A DNA stretch of 10,387 nucleotides from Tardiphaga sp. (GTDB lineage: Bacteria > Pseudomonadota > Alphaproteobacteria > Rhizobiales > Xanthobacteraceae). The stretch lies in the NCBI GenBank assembly GCA_014377915.1, contig JACMOT010000306.1, positions 1 to 10,387 of the forward strand. Direction: 5' to 3'. Below the pieces are notes generated by a model. It did no database searches and was not told the origin of the DNA. It saw only the letters and a program-made list of their open reading frames with translations. Below are positions 1 to 9,855 of the stretch, piece by piece. Position numbers and translations under genes: made by a program. Numbering within the stretch: the first letter of the stretch is position 1; each line of letters begins with the position of its first letter.

Positions 1-2145
<2,145 letters not shown>

Positions 2146-2249
2146 GCCTTAGCCCCCTCGGAATGCCAGTTTGCACATACTCGAAAAGACTGCCCCGCCC
2201 ACTTCGAATCGTAAAATGATATGAATCCACTTTGTCCGGAGTGTCGAGA

Positions 2250-2276
2250 GTCAACGAAACGTTAACGTGAAATAAA
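2250..2276. promoter_or_regulatory. Possible CtrA-type binding site(s) upstream of the kinase gene
   Basis: The CtrA consensus in alphaproteobacteria is TTAA-N7-TTAA. On the minus strand the sequence reads TTAA-CGTTTCG-TTGA (7 of 8 core bases). On the plus strand the same TTAA (2262-2265) begins a second overlapping match, TTAA-CGTGAAA-TAAA. The cluster lies about 105 bp upstream of the kinase start, a plausible promoter position. Placement in front of a PleC/PdhS-like cell-cycle kinase makes CtrA control attractive, but such matches occur by chance and both are imperfect. Confidence 0.3.
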
Positions 2277-2278
2277 TT

Positions 2279-2293
2279 CTATCCAGAGGATAG
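2279..2293. repeat. Short inverted repeat CTATCC-AGA-GGATAG
   Basis: Perfect 6-bp arms CTATCC and GGATAG flank AGA, and the plus strand continues with TTTT. No gene reads into it from the left on the plus strand, so a terminator role makes little sense. It is more likely a small operator or chance. It lies about 134 bp upstream of the kinase start and next to the CtrA-like half-sites. Confidence 0.35.
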
Positions 2294-2518
2294 TTTTCGC
2301 TAGTTGCCAGCATCGCGTGAGTCCGAATCGCGAACGTCTGTGACCTGGCACGCAACTCGCTCTGACAGTGACGCGTCGCCGAGCCGGAATCGCGTTTCTC
2401 GCATCGAGCCGCGGTGTGCCGCGTTGCTCCGGCATCCGAGTTCTGGTCTGATCGCGGAATCGCCCGGGGCTTCGGCAGTTCCGGTCATCGCGACATAAAA
2501 AGCCGAGCTGGGGAAATC

Positions 2519-4150
2519 ATGAGTCAAAACAAGGCGTCCACACGCGCAGCCGCCACCGACGAATTCGATTACGTCATTGTCGGCGCCGGGTCGGCGGGGT
2601 GTGTGCTGGCCAACCGGCTCACCGCGTCCGGCGAATATTCGGTGCTGTTGCTGGAGGCGGGCCCGAAGGACCGCAACATCTGGATCCACGTGCCGCTCGG
2701 CTATGGCAAGCTGTTCAAGGAAAAGACCGTCAACTGGATGTACCAGACCGAGCCCGAGCCCGGGCTGGACGGACGTTCGGTGTTCCAGCCGCGCGGCAAG
2801 GTGCTGGGCGGCTCGAGTTCGATCAATGGCCTGCTCTATGTGCGCGGCCAGCACGAGGATTACGACCGCTGGCGCCAGCAGGGCAATACCGGCTGGGGCT
2901 ATGATGACGTGCTGCCGTTCTTCAAGAAGGCGGAGAACCAGCAGCGCGGCGCCGATGCGTTCCACGGAGTCGGCGGGCCGCTGCCGGTGTCGGATACCAG
3001 GCATCCCGATCCGCTGTCGGACGCCTTCATTGCCGCGGCGGTCGAAACTGGGCTGCCGTTCAATCCGGATTTCAATGGCGCGTCGCAGGAAGGCGTCGGC
3101 CTGTACCAGACCACGACGCGGCGCGGCCGCCGTGCCTCGACGGCGGTGGCCTATCTGCGCACCGCGCAGCGTCAGGGGCATCTTCGCGTCGAGACCGAGG
3201 CGCTGGCACAACGTATCCTGTTCGAGGGACGCCGCGCCGTCGGAATCGAATACCGGCAGAACGGCATCACGCGCCAAGCGCGCGCGCGCCGGGAAGTTCT
3301 GGTGTCGAGCGGCGCGTACAACTCCCCGCAATTGCTGCAACTGTCCGGCGTCGGTCCCGCGGAACTGCTGCGCCAGCATGGCATCGACATGGTGCTGGAC
3401 GCGCCGGGCGTCGGCCACGATCTGCAGGATCACATGCAGGTCCGGATGGTGATGCGCTGCGCGCAAAAGATCACGCTGAACGACATCGTCAACCATCCGC
3501 TGCGCAAGACCATGATGGCGCTGCGCTACGCCGCGTCCCGCACCGGGCCGCTGACCATTGCCGCCGGGACGGCGGGCGCGTTCTTCAAGACCCATGCGCG
3601 GCTGGCGACGCCGGATATCCAGATTCATTTTCTGCCATTCTCGACCGACAAGATGGGCGAGGCGCTGCATTCTTATTCCGGCTTCTCGGCCTCGGTCTGC
3701 CAGTTGCGGCCGGAAAGCCGAGGCTCGCTGCGCATCAAGAGTGCCGATCCGTCGGTGCCGCCGGAAATCCGCATCAACTATCTCGCCACCGAAACCGACC
3801 GCACCGCCAATGTCGAAGGCCTCAAGATCCTGCGCCGGATGCTGCATGCGCCGGCGCTGAAACCATTCGTCGTCGACGAGGTCGAGCCGGGCGCGGCGGT
3901 GGTCAGCGATGAGGCATTGCTGGCCTATTGCCGGCAGCGCGGCAGCACGGTGTATCACCCGACCTCAACCTGCCGGATGGGCAATGATCCGCTCGCCGTC
4001 GTCGATCAGCAGCTGCGCGTGCGCGGCATCGAGGGCCTGCGCGTGGTCGACGCGTCGATCATGCCGGATTTGGTGTCGGGCAACACCAACGCGCCGGTCA
4101 TCATGATTGCCGAGAAGGCCGCCGAGATGATTTTGCAGGACGCGCGATGA
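2519..4150 (+). CDS. GMC-family FAD-dependent dehydrogenase (alcohol/choline dehydrogenase type)
   Basis: A 543-residue flavoprotein of the glucose-methanol-choline family, which oxidises an alcohol to an aldehyde and passes electrons to an acceptor; length is normal for the bacterial branch. The FAD-binding GAGSAG is at residues 22-27 with Glu46 of LLLEAG as the likely ribose ligand. GMC signature 1 (PRGKVLGGSSSINGLLYVRG) is at 91-110 and signature 2 (SSGAYNSPQLLQLSGVGP) at 263-280. The C-terminal domain has VYHPTSTCRMG with catalytic His480 and SGNTNAP with Asn524, matching the His/Asn pair of choline oxidase. No signal peptide or membrane segment is seen, so it is cytoplasmic or peripheral. 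The start is the ATG preceded by GGGGA; the frame is open 35 codons further upstream but has no ribosome site there. It stands alone, converging on the permease gene with a 34-bp gap. Substrate cannot be told from sequence; BetA- or AlkJ-like roles are both possible. Confidence 0.93.
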   Translation: MSQNKASTRAAATDEFDYVIVGAGSAGCVLANRLTASGEYSVLLLEAGPKDRNIWIHVPLGYGKLFKEKTVNWMYQTEPEPGLDGRSVFQPRGKVLGGSSSINGLLYVRGQHEDYDRWRQQGNTGWGYDDVLPFFKKAENQQRGADAFHGVGGPLPVSDTRHPDPLSDAFIAAAVETGLPFNPDFNGASQEGVGLYQTTTRRGRRASTAVAYLRTAQRQGHLRVETEALAQRILFEGRRAVGIEYRQNGITRQARARREVLVSSGAYNSPQLLQLSGVGPAELLRQHGIDMVLDAPGVGHDLQDHMQVRMVMRCAQKITLNDIVNHPLRKTMMALRYAASRTGPLTIAAGTAGAFFKTHARLATPDIQIHFLPFSTDKMGEALHSYSGFSASVCQLRPESRGSLRIKSADPSVPPEIRINYLATETDRTANVEGLKILRRMLHAPALKPFVVDEVEPGAAVVSDEALLAYCRQRGSTVYHPTSTCRMGNDPLAVVDQQLRVRGIEGLRVVDASIMPDLVSGNTNAPVIMIAEKAAEMILQDAR

Positions 4151-4184
4151 GAAGCCTGCGCCGCCACAGACAACGCCAGCCGCC

Positions 4185-5429
4185 CTACCATGGCATCCGG
4201 TCGGCCACCAGCAGCGCGATGCTGGTGATCAGGCCGCCGAACGGCGTCCACAGCGGGCAGGTGAACGCGCCTGGCGGCACCTGATCCCCTCGGAGCTTGA
4301 TCCGGATCAGCGCGACGTTGACGATGGCGAAGATGACAAGCGTCAGGCGGGACGTCAGGTCGGCCAGGCCGACAAGGGGAACGGCCAGGGAGAGGATCAA
4401 AATCGCCCCGACGCCGATCATGGTCGCGACAATGGGTGTGTGCGTCACCGGATTGAGCCGTGTCAGAAATTTCGGCAGGTTGCCTTGATCCGCCAATCCG
4501 TACAGCACCCGTCCGATCATGATGATGTGAACGATGACGCCGTTGAGTGTGGCGATGATGGCGATCGCGCTCATCGTCACCAGCGGAAGCCCGGTGAGGC
4601 GCTCGAACACCAGCGCCAGCGGTGCCGGGGAGCGGGAGAGTTCCGCCGGCGGGACCGCGATCACCGCGATCCACACGATCAGGCCATAGATCAGTGCGGT
4701 GAGGCCCAGCGTGAAGAAGAGCGCGCGCGGCAGCGTGCGGTTCGGCTGCTGCATCTCCTCGGCGACATTGACCAGATGCTCGAATCCGATGAAGGCGAAC
4801 ACCGCGATCAGCGAGGTGCTGGCGATGCCGGTCCAGGCCGTCGTATCCCGCATGGTTGGCCACATCTCGGGAAGCCGGGAGATCACCTCGCTGCCGCGGG
4901 TCATGCCCGCGATGATAATCAGGACCAGCCCGCCGACTTCAACCACCGTCATCAGGCCCGCGAAGGAGACCGAATGCACGGTCGCGACACAGGCGACGGC
5001 GCCCATTGCCAATACAACGCCGGTGATGATCCAGACGGCCGGCACCGGCACGAACACCGCGATATAGCCGGCACTGCCGGCGCTGATGGTCGCGGCCGAC
5101 ACGGTGGCCGTCGCCACCACCAGCAGTCCGACCGCCAGGCTGAACCAGCCGCGGTGAAACGCTGATTCGACATAGGCCGCCTCGCTGGCGCTCACCGGCA
5201 TGCGCGTCCCCAACTCGGCGAAGGTCGCGGCGGTGAAGGACATCACAATCGCCGCGCCGAGGAAGGCCAGCGGCGCATGCATGCCGCTGCGCCCGGCGGC
5301 GACACCGACCAGCACATAGATGCCGGCCCCGATGGTGACGCCAAGACCGTAAAGCACCGCGTGCGTCAGAGTCAGCGACCGCATGAGATGCGGGGTATTG
5401 TCCTTGGCGTCGACAGGCTGCACCGTCAC
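4185..5429 (-). CDS. APC-superfamily amino acid/amine permease
   Basis: A polytopic inner-membrane transporter of about 414 residues with some 12 predicted hydrophobic helices. The first helix carries GVTIGAGIYVLVG, the glycine-rich unwound-helix motif that holds the substrate in APC transporters. A second family hallmark is FAFIGFEHLVNVAEEM in helix 6, followed by the NRTLPRALF loop. The C-terminus ends almost directly after the last helix (ADRMPW), giving a shorter tail than the usual 430-500 residues, but nothing looks frameshifted. The start is uncertain: I chose the GTG at 5429, with GGGGA about 6 nt upstream; another GTG at 5456 lacks such a site, and an ATG at 5384 is closest to where the conserved region begins. 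It follows cytochrome b561 on the same strand by 48 bp, suggesting one transcript. Substrate is unknown; amino acids or amines are the family norm. Confidence 0.88.
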   Translation of the reverse strand: MTVQPVDAKDNTPHLMRSLTLTHAVLYGLGVTIGAGIYVLVGVAAGRSGMHAPLAFLGAAIVMSFTAATFAELGTRMPVSASEAAYVESAFHRGWFSLAVGLLVVATATVSAATISAGSAGYIAVFVPVPAVWIITGVVLAMGAVACVATVHSVSFAGLMTVVEVGGLVLIIIAGMTRGSEVISRLPEMWPTMRDTTAWTGIASTSLIAVFAFIGFEHLVNVAEEMQQPNRTLPRALFFTLGLTALIYGLIVWIAVIAVPPAELSRSPAPLALVFERLTGLPLVTMSAIAIIATLNGVIVHIIMIGRVLYGLADQGNLPKFLTRLNPVTHTPIVATMIGVGAILILSLAVPLVGLADLTSRLTLVIFAIVNVALIRIKLRGDQVPPGAFTCPLWTPFGGLITSIALLVADRMPW

Positions 5430-5477
5430 CCCGAATCCCCATATGCGTGATGTCACCGGCCCATGGCGCGGCGTCGT

Positions 5478-6032
5478 CTACTTGCCGGGTAGCATGCGCA
5501 GCAATGTGCGGTCGCCCGCTACCCGGTGATGCAGCAGCGCCGCCGTCGCATGCAACAGGGCGATCACCACCAGCGCATGGGCCAGCCATTCGTGAATTTC
5601 CTTGATCGTGCGCGCGAACGCCCGATCGGCGACCCAGGGTGAGACGATCTGAAACAGGCCGAAGATCGGCAGGCTGTTGCCTCGCGCAAACTGCACGCCG
5701 ATGCCGAGGAGCGGTACGGCGATCAGCAGGCCATACAGTCCCAGATGGGTCAGCCGGGATGCCAGATGCAGCCAATGCGCGATGCCGGTAGAGCTGGCGG
5801 TTTCAGTCAGGGGTGGATCAATGCCGCGCCAGCTGAGGCGCATGACGGTCAATAGAACAATCAGCAATCCAGTGCCCATATGAACCAAGAGCCCCGCCGC
5901 CTGCGCGGGCTTGCCCGGCAAATCGTCGCCGAAGATCCCGAGAAGCCAGGCGACAGCGACAAGCGCGACGGTCGCCCAATGAAACGACTGCGTTACCGCG
6001 CCGTAGCGCCTCGATGAATTGAAGATTGGCAT
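5478..6032 (-). CDS. Cytochrome b561 (CybB-type, four-helix di-haem membrane protein)
   Basis: A 184-residue inner-membrane protein with four hydrophobic helices and the histidines expected of bacterial cytochrome b561. His18 in QSFHWA (helix 1) and His51 in LLVHMGTG (helix 2) match the first helix pair; His147 in KEIHEWL and His161 in ALLHATA, 14 residues apart, match the last. Bacterial b561 passes electrons between quinol and periplasmic or membrane partners; E. coli CybB is a superoxide:ubiquinone oxidoreductase. The start MPIFNSSRRYGAVTQ is the typical family N-terminus, although its ribosome site is weak. The gene lies 39 bp after the Spy-like gene and about 48 bp before the permease on the same strand, so it is probably the middle gene of a three-gene transcript with an FNR/FixK box upstream. 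Confidence 0.93.
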   Translation of the reverse strand: MPIFNSSRRYGAVTQSFHWATVALVAVAWLLGIFGDDLPGKPAQAAGLLVHMGTGLLIVLLTVMRLSWRGIDPPLTETASSTGIAHWLHLASRLTHLGLYGLLIAVPLLGIGVQFARGNSLPIFGLFQIVSPWVADRAFARTIKEIHEWLAHALVVIALLHATAALLHHRVAGDRTLLRMLPGK

Positions 6033-6071
6033 CTGATCTGACTTACACTTCCCGCCGCGGAGACCACAGCA

Positions 6072-6536
6072 TTACCAGCGCCAGCCGACGCGGGCGGGGC
6101 CAAGCGCTTCCAGCCGCGCTCGTTGCCTGCCGTCGAGCGATGCGTAGAATTGTTCATAGCCCGGGCGGATCAGCGACACGGCCTCGGTCAGGCCCTGCAG
6201 CCGCCGCTCCATGGTTTCGAGTTGGCCGATCGTGGTCCTGACGCCGGCATCGGCACAGGCTGCCGCGATCACCTGCCGCGCGCGCGCTGAATCGTCAGCC
6301 AGGCTCCGCAGCAACGCCGCCTGGGTTTCGGAGGGCTGCAGCAGGCGCGCTACCCACCCGATTTTCCATTCGTAGAGCCCGATGGAGAGCGGCGCACAGA
6401 GGCGCTTCACCCCAACGGGGCCCATCGAGCCAAGCCCTTTGAGCGAGCCGGGAATGAGGACGGTCTGCGCATAGGACGCCGTCGAAACCAGTAGTGACGT
6501 AACAACGATCGCAAGTATGCGTCGCATATGTGACAT
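6072..6536 (-). CDS. Spy/CpxP-like LTXXQ-family periplasmic protein
   Basis: A 154-residue secreted protein. Residues 4-23 form a signal peptide (MRRILAIVVTSLLVSTASYA, cleavage probably before Gln24). The mature part is helical: LQPSETQAALLRSL at about 66-79 is the LTXXQ-like element, then a region with Cys94 and METMERRLQGL-like helices, then LIRPGYEQFYASLDGRQRARLEAL and a terminal WRW, which I recall as characteristic of rhizobial members. Cys47 and Cys94 could form a disulphide. Spy and CpxP are ATP-independent envelope chaperones or stress sensors; for this branch chaperone activity is inferred, not shown. The start is the ATG preceded by GGAG 6 nt upstream; a longer frame begins 17 codons earlier without a ribosome site. 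It is the first gene of the set with cytochrome b561 and the permease. Confidence 0.82.
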   Translation of the reverse strand: MSHMRRILAIVVTSLLVSTASYAQTVLIPGSLKGLGSMGPVGVKRLCAPLSIGLYEWKIGWVARLLQPSETQAALLRSLADDSARARQVIAAACADAGVRTTIGQLETMERRLQGLTEAVSLIRPGYEQFYASLDGRQRARLEALGPARVGWRW

Positions 6537-6604
6537 CCTGAACTCCGTATCCGCCGGGCTTCCGACACGAGAGCGTAGCGTTAGCAAACCAACGGTCTGC
6601 TCAT

Positions 6605-6618
6605 TTGATTTATATCAA
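6605..6618. promoter_or_regulatory. FNR/FixK-type box TTGAT-TTAT-ATCAA
   Basis: A perfect match to the FNR/FixK consensus TTGAT-N4-ATCAA, the site of oxygen-responsive CRP/FNR activators (FnrL, FixK2 in this group). It lies between the divergent Spy-like gene (start 69 bp away) and the VIT transporter (start 126 bp away). An activator centred about 41 bp before the start of transcription would put the -10 at about 6583-6578 leftward, where the minus strand reads TAACGC, a passable -10. Rightward the equivalent position reads CAGCCG, which is poor. I therefore favour control of the Spy/b561/permease set, with possible effect on both. Confidence 0.72.
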
Positions 6619-6656
6619 CATGCATTGGTGGCTAGTCGGCAGCCGACGCGGTAAGG

Positions 6657-6720
6657 TCGGCATTGCAGGGCCCGCGTGTCGAGAATGGCTGATGTACCGG
6701 ATTGCGGGCCGCTGTGCCGA
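6657..6720 (+). promoter_or_regulatory. Long imperfect hairpin in the leader of the VIT transporter gene
   Basis: The two sides pair as TCGGCA with TGCCGA (6657-6662 / 6715-6720), CAG with CTG (6666-6668 / 6712-6714) and GGCCCGC with GCGGGCC (6669-6675 / 6704-6710). That is 16 base pairs broken only by a 3-nt and a 1-nt bulge, closing a 28-nt loop. It ends 23 nt before the transporter start codon. The 5' strand also competes for GTCGGC (6656-6661), which can pair instead with GCCGAC at 6642-6647. I do not recognise a known riboswitch, including the yybP-ykoY manganese class. Whether it lies in the transcript depends on an unknown start of transcription. Confidence 0.4.
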
Positions 6721-6743
6721 AACTGCATTTGAAAAGGTCATCC

Positions 6744-7439
6744 ATGCGCGGACTTCACACTGAGAACCATCTCGTCTCGCGGATCGGTTGGCTGCGTGCC
6801 GCGGTGCTGGGTGCCAATGACGGCATCATCTCCACCGCGAGTCTGATCGTCGGGGTGGCATCGGCGAACGCGTCGCAAAGCGATGTGCTGCTGACCGGCG
6901 TGGCCGGACTGGTCGCGGGCGCGATGTCGATGGCGGCGGGTGAATATGTTTCGGTGAGTTCACAGTCGGATACGGAACACGCCGATCTCGAGCGCGAACG
7001 GCGCGAGCTGGCGACGGATCCCGACTTCGAGCGGGAAGAACTCGCTCAGGTCTATATCCAGCGCGGCGTAGAGGATGGCCTGGCCCGTGAAGTGGCGAGG
7101 CAATTGATGGTGAAGGATGCGCTCGGCGCGCATGCCCGGGACGAACTTGGAATCTCCGAGATCAGCACCGCTCGGCCGGTGCAGGCGGCGCTGGCATCGG
7201 CGGCGACCTTCACGATCGGCGCGCTGGCGCCGCTGCTTCTGGTTCTTGTCGCGCCGACGGCCTATCTGGTGCCGATGGTCTCGGCGGGAGCATTGCTGTT
7301 CCTGTGCCTGCTCGGCGCCGTCGGCGCCAAGGCGGGCGGGGCAGGGCTGCTATTGCCAACCTTGCGCGTGGCGTTCTGGGGCGCGCTGGCGATGGGACTG
7401 ACCGCCGGCATCGGCGCGGTGTTTGGAAAGATCGTGTAG
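6744..7439 (+). CDS. VIT1/CCC1-family iron/manganese transporter
   Basis: A 231-residue membrane protein of the vacuolar iron transporter family, which moves Fe2+ or Mn2+ out of the cytoplasm, usually by H+ antiport. It has the family start HTENH (residues 5-9), helix 1 with LGANDGIIS and metal-pathway Asp26, and helix 2 with GAMSMAAGEYVSVSSQ, including Met61, Met63, Glu67 and Tyr68. Then comes a cytoplasmic helical domain at about 75-140, rich in Glu (83, 85, 88, 96, 98, 99, 110), which in plant VIT1 gathers metal ions, and three C-terminal helices (about 150-170, 173-195, 203-228). The start is the ATG with AAAAGG 6 nt upstream; the frame continues upstream to a TTG inside the leader hairpin but lacks a ribosome site there. 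It is divergent from the Spy-like gene and probably monocistronic, facing the quinone reductase gene across a 136-bp spacer. In bacteria such proteins likely relieve metal excess; iron versus manganese is undecided. Confidence 0.93.
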   Translation: MRGLHTENHLVSRIGWLRAAVLGANDGIISTASLIVGVASANASQSDVLLTGVAGLVAGAMSMAAGEYVSVSSQSDTEHADLERERRELATDPDFEREELAQVYIQRGVEDGLAREVARQLMVKDALGAHARDELGISEISTARPVQAALASAATFTIGALAPLLLVLVAPTAYLVPMVSAGALLFLCLLGAVGAKAGGAGLLLPTLRVAFWGALAMGLTAGIGAVFGKIV

Positions 7440-7449
7440 AGTCCTCCCG

Positions 7450-7503
7450 GTCATTGCGCGGAGCTCTCGCGGCGAAGCAATCCAGGCTTCCTGAAGTGCT
7501 TCG
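7450..7503. repeat. Decayed intergenic repeat of the CATTGCG...GAAGCAATCC type
   Basis: This stretch contains GGTCATTGCGCGGAGC and GGCGAAGCAATCCAGG, wording I recall from the abundant short intergenic repeats of Bradyrhizobium and relatives. CGAAGCA (7473-7479) pairs with TGCTTCG (7497-7503), with CTTC/GAAG nested inside (7487-7496), so it can fold. The second half of the usual palindromic element is missing or degraded. A related TCATTGCG fragment occurs near 9703. Confidence 0.5.
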
Positions 7504-7542
7504 ACCTGCGAACCATTGGCTCTGCCAATAGTTCGCAGGTCG
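7502..7542. terminator. Strong hairpin between convergent genes, possible bidirectional terminator
   Basis: Arms of 19 nt (7502-7520 and 7524-7542) pair at 18 positions around a TCT loop; the only mismatch is C7514 with A7530. The left arm begins CGACCTGCGAAC and the right ends GTTCGCAGGTCG. It lies 62 bp after the VIT stop codon and 33 bp after the quinone reductase stop codon, so it could end or protect both transcripts. There is no T-run on either side, so it is not a canonical intrinsic terminator; a palindromic mobile repeat or an mRNA 3'-end stabiliser fits equally well. Confidence 0.5.
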
Positions 7543-7575
7543 CACCATCATGGGGCTGGCTTTGGCTGATCCGCC

Positions 7576-8550
7576 CTACAGCGTCACCACGATCTTGCCG
7601 AGATGCGCGTTGGCTTCCATGTGATCGAACGCCGCGCCGATCTCGGCGAAGGGGTAGACCTTGTCGATCGGCAGTTTCAGCGTGCCGGCTTCCACCGCCG
7701 GCCAGATATCGGCGCGAACGGCGGAAAAAATATCGCGGACTTCCTGCACCGAGCGGGTACGGAAGGTGACGCCGATATAATGGATGCGGCGCGCGGCATG
7801 GAGGTCGAAGTTGAAGTCGCCATGGGTGCCGCCGAGCCGGCCGACATTGACGATGCGGCCCAGGACTTTCGTGGCCTGCAGATTCTGGTTGGCGACGGGG
7901 CCGGAGATCTGGTCGATGATCAGATCGACGCCCTTTCCATCCGTCGCTTTCAGCACCTGATCGACCCAGCCCGGGTCCCGTGAGTCGATCGCCAGGTCGG
8001 CGCCAAACTCCTTCAGGCGGTCGCGCCGGGCCGCATCGGTGGACGAGCCGATCACGGTCCTGGCGCCCTTCAGCCGGGCGATCTGCATCGCCATCAGGCC
8101 GACGCCGGAGCTGGCGCCCTGGATCAGCACCGATTGCCCTTGCTGCAGCGCACCATTGGTCACCAGCGCATTGTGCATGGTGGTCAGTGCCACGGGCAGG
8201 GTGGCGGCCTGCTCCCAACTCATATTGGCGCTGGCGGGAAGCTGGAACACGCGACCATGATCCGCCAGCGTGTAATCGGCAAAGGCGGCGGCGCCGGAGC
8301 CCATCACCCGGTCACCAACCTTGACGCCGTTTGCGTCCGGCCCGAGCTCGGCGATCTCGCCCGCCCATTCCATCCCCAGCACGGTGCCGGCGCCACCGGC
8401 GCTGCCATGGACATGGCCCTTGGTCATGCCGAGATCGGCACGGTTCAGCCCGCAGGCGCGGACGCGGACCAGCACTTGGGTGCCGGTCGGGGTTGGTTTG
8501 GCGACGTCGGCGATGGCCGGGCCGCCGCTGCCATAGACATAGGCTTTCAT
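7576..8550 (-). CDS. NADPH:quinone oxidoreductase, zeta-crystallin type (MDR family)
   Basis: A 324-residue cytoplasmic medium-chain dehydrogenase/reductase of the quinone oxidoreductase branch, which reduces quinones or activated alkenes with NADPH. The N-terminal GroES-like catalytic domain contains RACGLNRADLGMTKG (31-45) and GMEWAGEI (59-66). The Rossmann domain follows with QGASSGVGLMAMQIAR (144-159) in the AASGGVG position of QOR. The catalytic zinc ligands of alcohol dehydrogenases are absent, as expected for QOR. The C-terminus HMEANAHLGKIVVTL is the usual family ending, and the length is normal. It starts 24 bp after the stop codon of the FMN quinone reductase gene, so the two are almost certainly co-transcribed; its own ribosome site is weak (GAGA about 8 nt upstream), suggesting translational coupling. 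The exact substrate is unknown. Confidence 0.92.
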   Translation of the reverse strand: MKAYVYGSGGPAIADVAKPTPTGTQVLVRVRACGLNRADLGMTKGHVHGSAGGAGTVLGMEWAGEIAELGPDANGVKVGDRVMGSGAAAFADYTLADHGRVFQLPASANMSWEQAATLPVALTTMHNALVTNGALQQGQSVLIQGASSGVGLMAMQIARLKGARTVIGSSTDAARRDRLKEFGADLAIDSRDPGWVDQVLKATDGKGVDLIIDQISGPVANQNLQATKVLGRIVNVGRLGGTHGDFNFDLHAARRIHYIGVTFRTRSVQEVRDIFSAVRADIWPAVEAGTLKLPIDKVYPFAEIGAAFDHMEANAHLGKIVVTL

Positions 8551-8574
8551 CAGGATGTTCTCGTTTCCATAAAA

Positions 8575-9675
<1,101 letters not shown>

Positions 9676-9694
9676 CTATGCGCGGATGGCGGTT

Positions 9695-9846
9695 GCCCCT
9701 GGCCGTCATTGCGGGATGCGAGCAATGCCAGTTGCGAGCAGACCCGGAATCCCGAAATGTTCATCGCCTCATGCCGAGGTTCCTCCGCCACTCCAATTGG
9801 AGTGGTTGAGGTTCGCTCGCGCGATGCACTGGCGCCCCGGAACGAC
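9695..9846. repeat. Palindromic intergenic repeat mosaic between the CBS gene and the quinone reductase operon
   Basis: No gene is seen in this spacer. It holds fragments typical of rhizobial intergenic repeats as I remember them: GGCCGTCATTGCGGGATGCG near 9701-9720, ACCCGGAATCCCGAAATG near 9742-9759, and GCGCCCCGGAACGACAGTG at 9832-9850. In the middle is a perfect 18-bp palindrome, CCACTCCAATTGGAGTGG (9788-9805). It extends after a 2-nt interruption on each side by CCTC (9782-9785) and GAGG (9808-9811). The element may serve as the 3' end of the CBS transcript. Confidence 0.5.
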
Positions 9847-9855
9847 AGTGAAGAG

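Larger units (their letters stand above)
2146..2518. other. Divergent intergenic region between the kinase and GMC genes
   Basis: This 373-bp gap separates two divergent start codons and must hold both promoters. No credible protein is seen; long frames crossing it are antisense or out-of-frame shadows of the GMC gene, including an in-frame 35-codon extension of that gene without a ribosome binding site. The half nearest the kinase (about 2190-2300) is distinctly A/T-richer than the rest and carries CtrA-like half-sites and a short inverted repeat, listed separately. The half nearest the GMC gene (about 2300-2500) is GC-rich and I could not place a convincing -35/-10 pair there. Confidence 0.6.

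Noticed and set aside
2279..2297. Inverted repeat plus TTTT as an intrinsic terminator
   Set aside because: Only 6 bp of moderate stem, and no plus-strand gene lies upstream to terminate.
2300..3958. Minus-strand open frame of 552 codons
   Set aside because: Antisense to the GMC dehydrogenase, which has all family motifs; the frame has no recognisable domain and shadow-like composition.
4440..5165. Plus-strand open frame of 241 codons
   Set aside because: Antisense to the APC permease; rich in Asp, His, Arg and Gly as expected from the complement of hydrophobic membrane codons.
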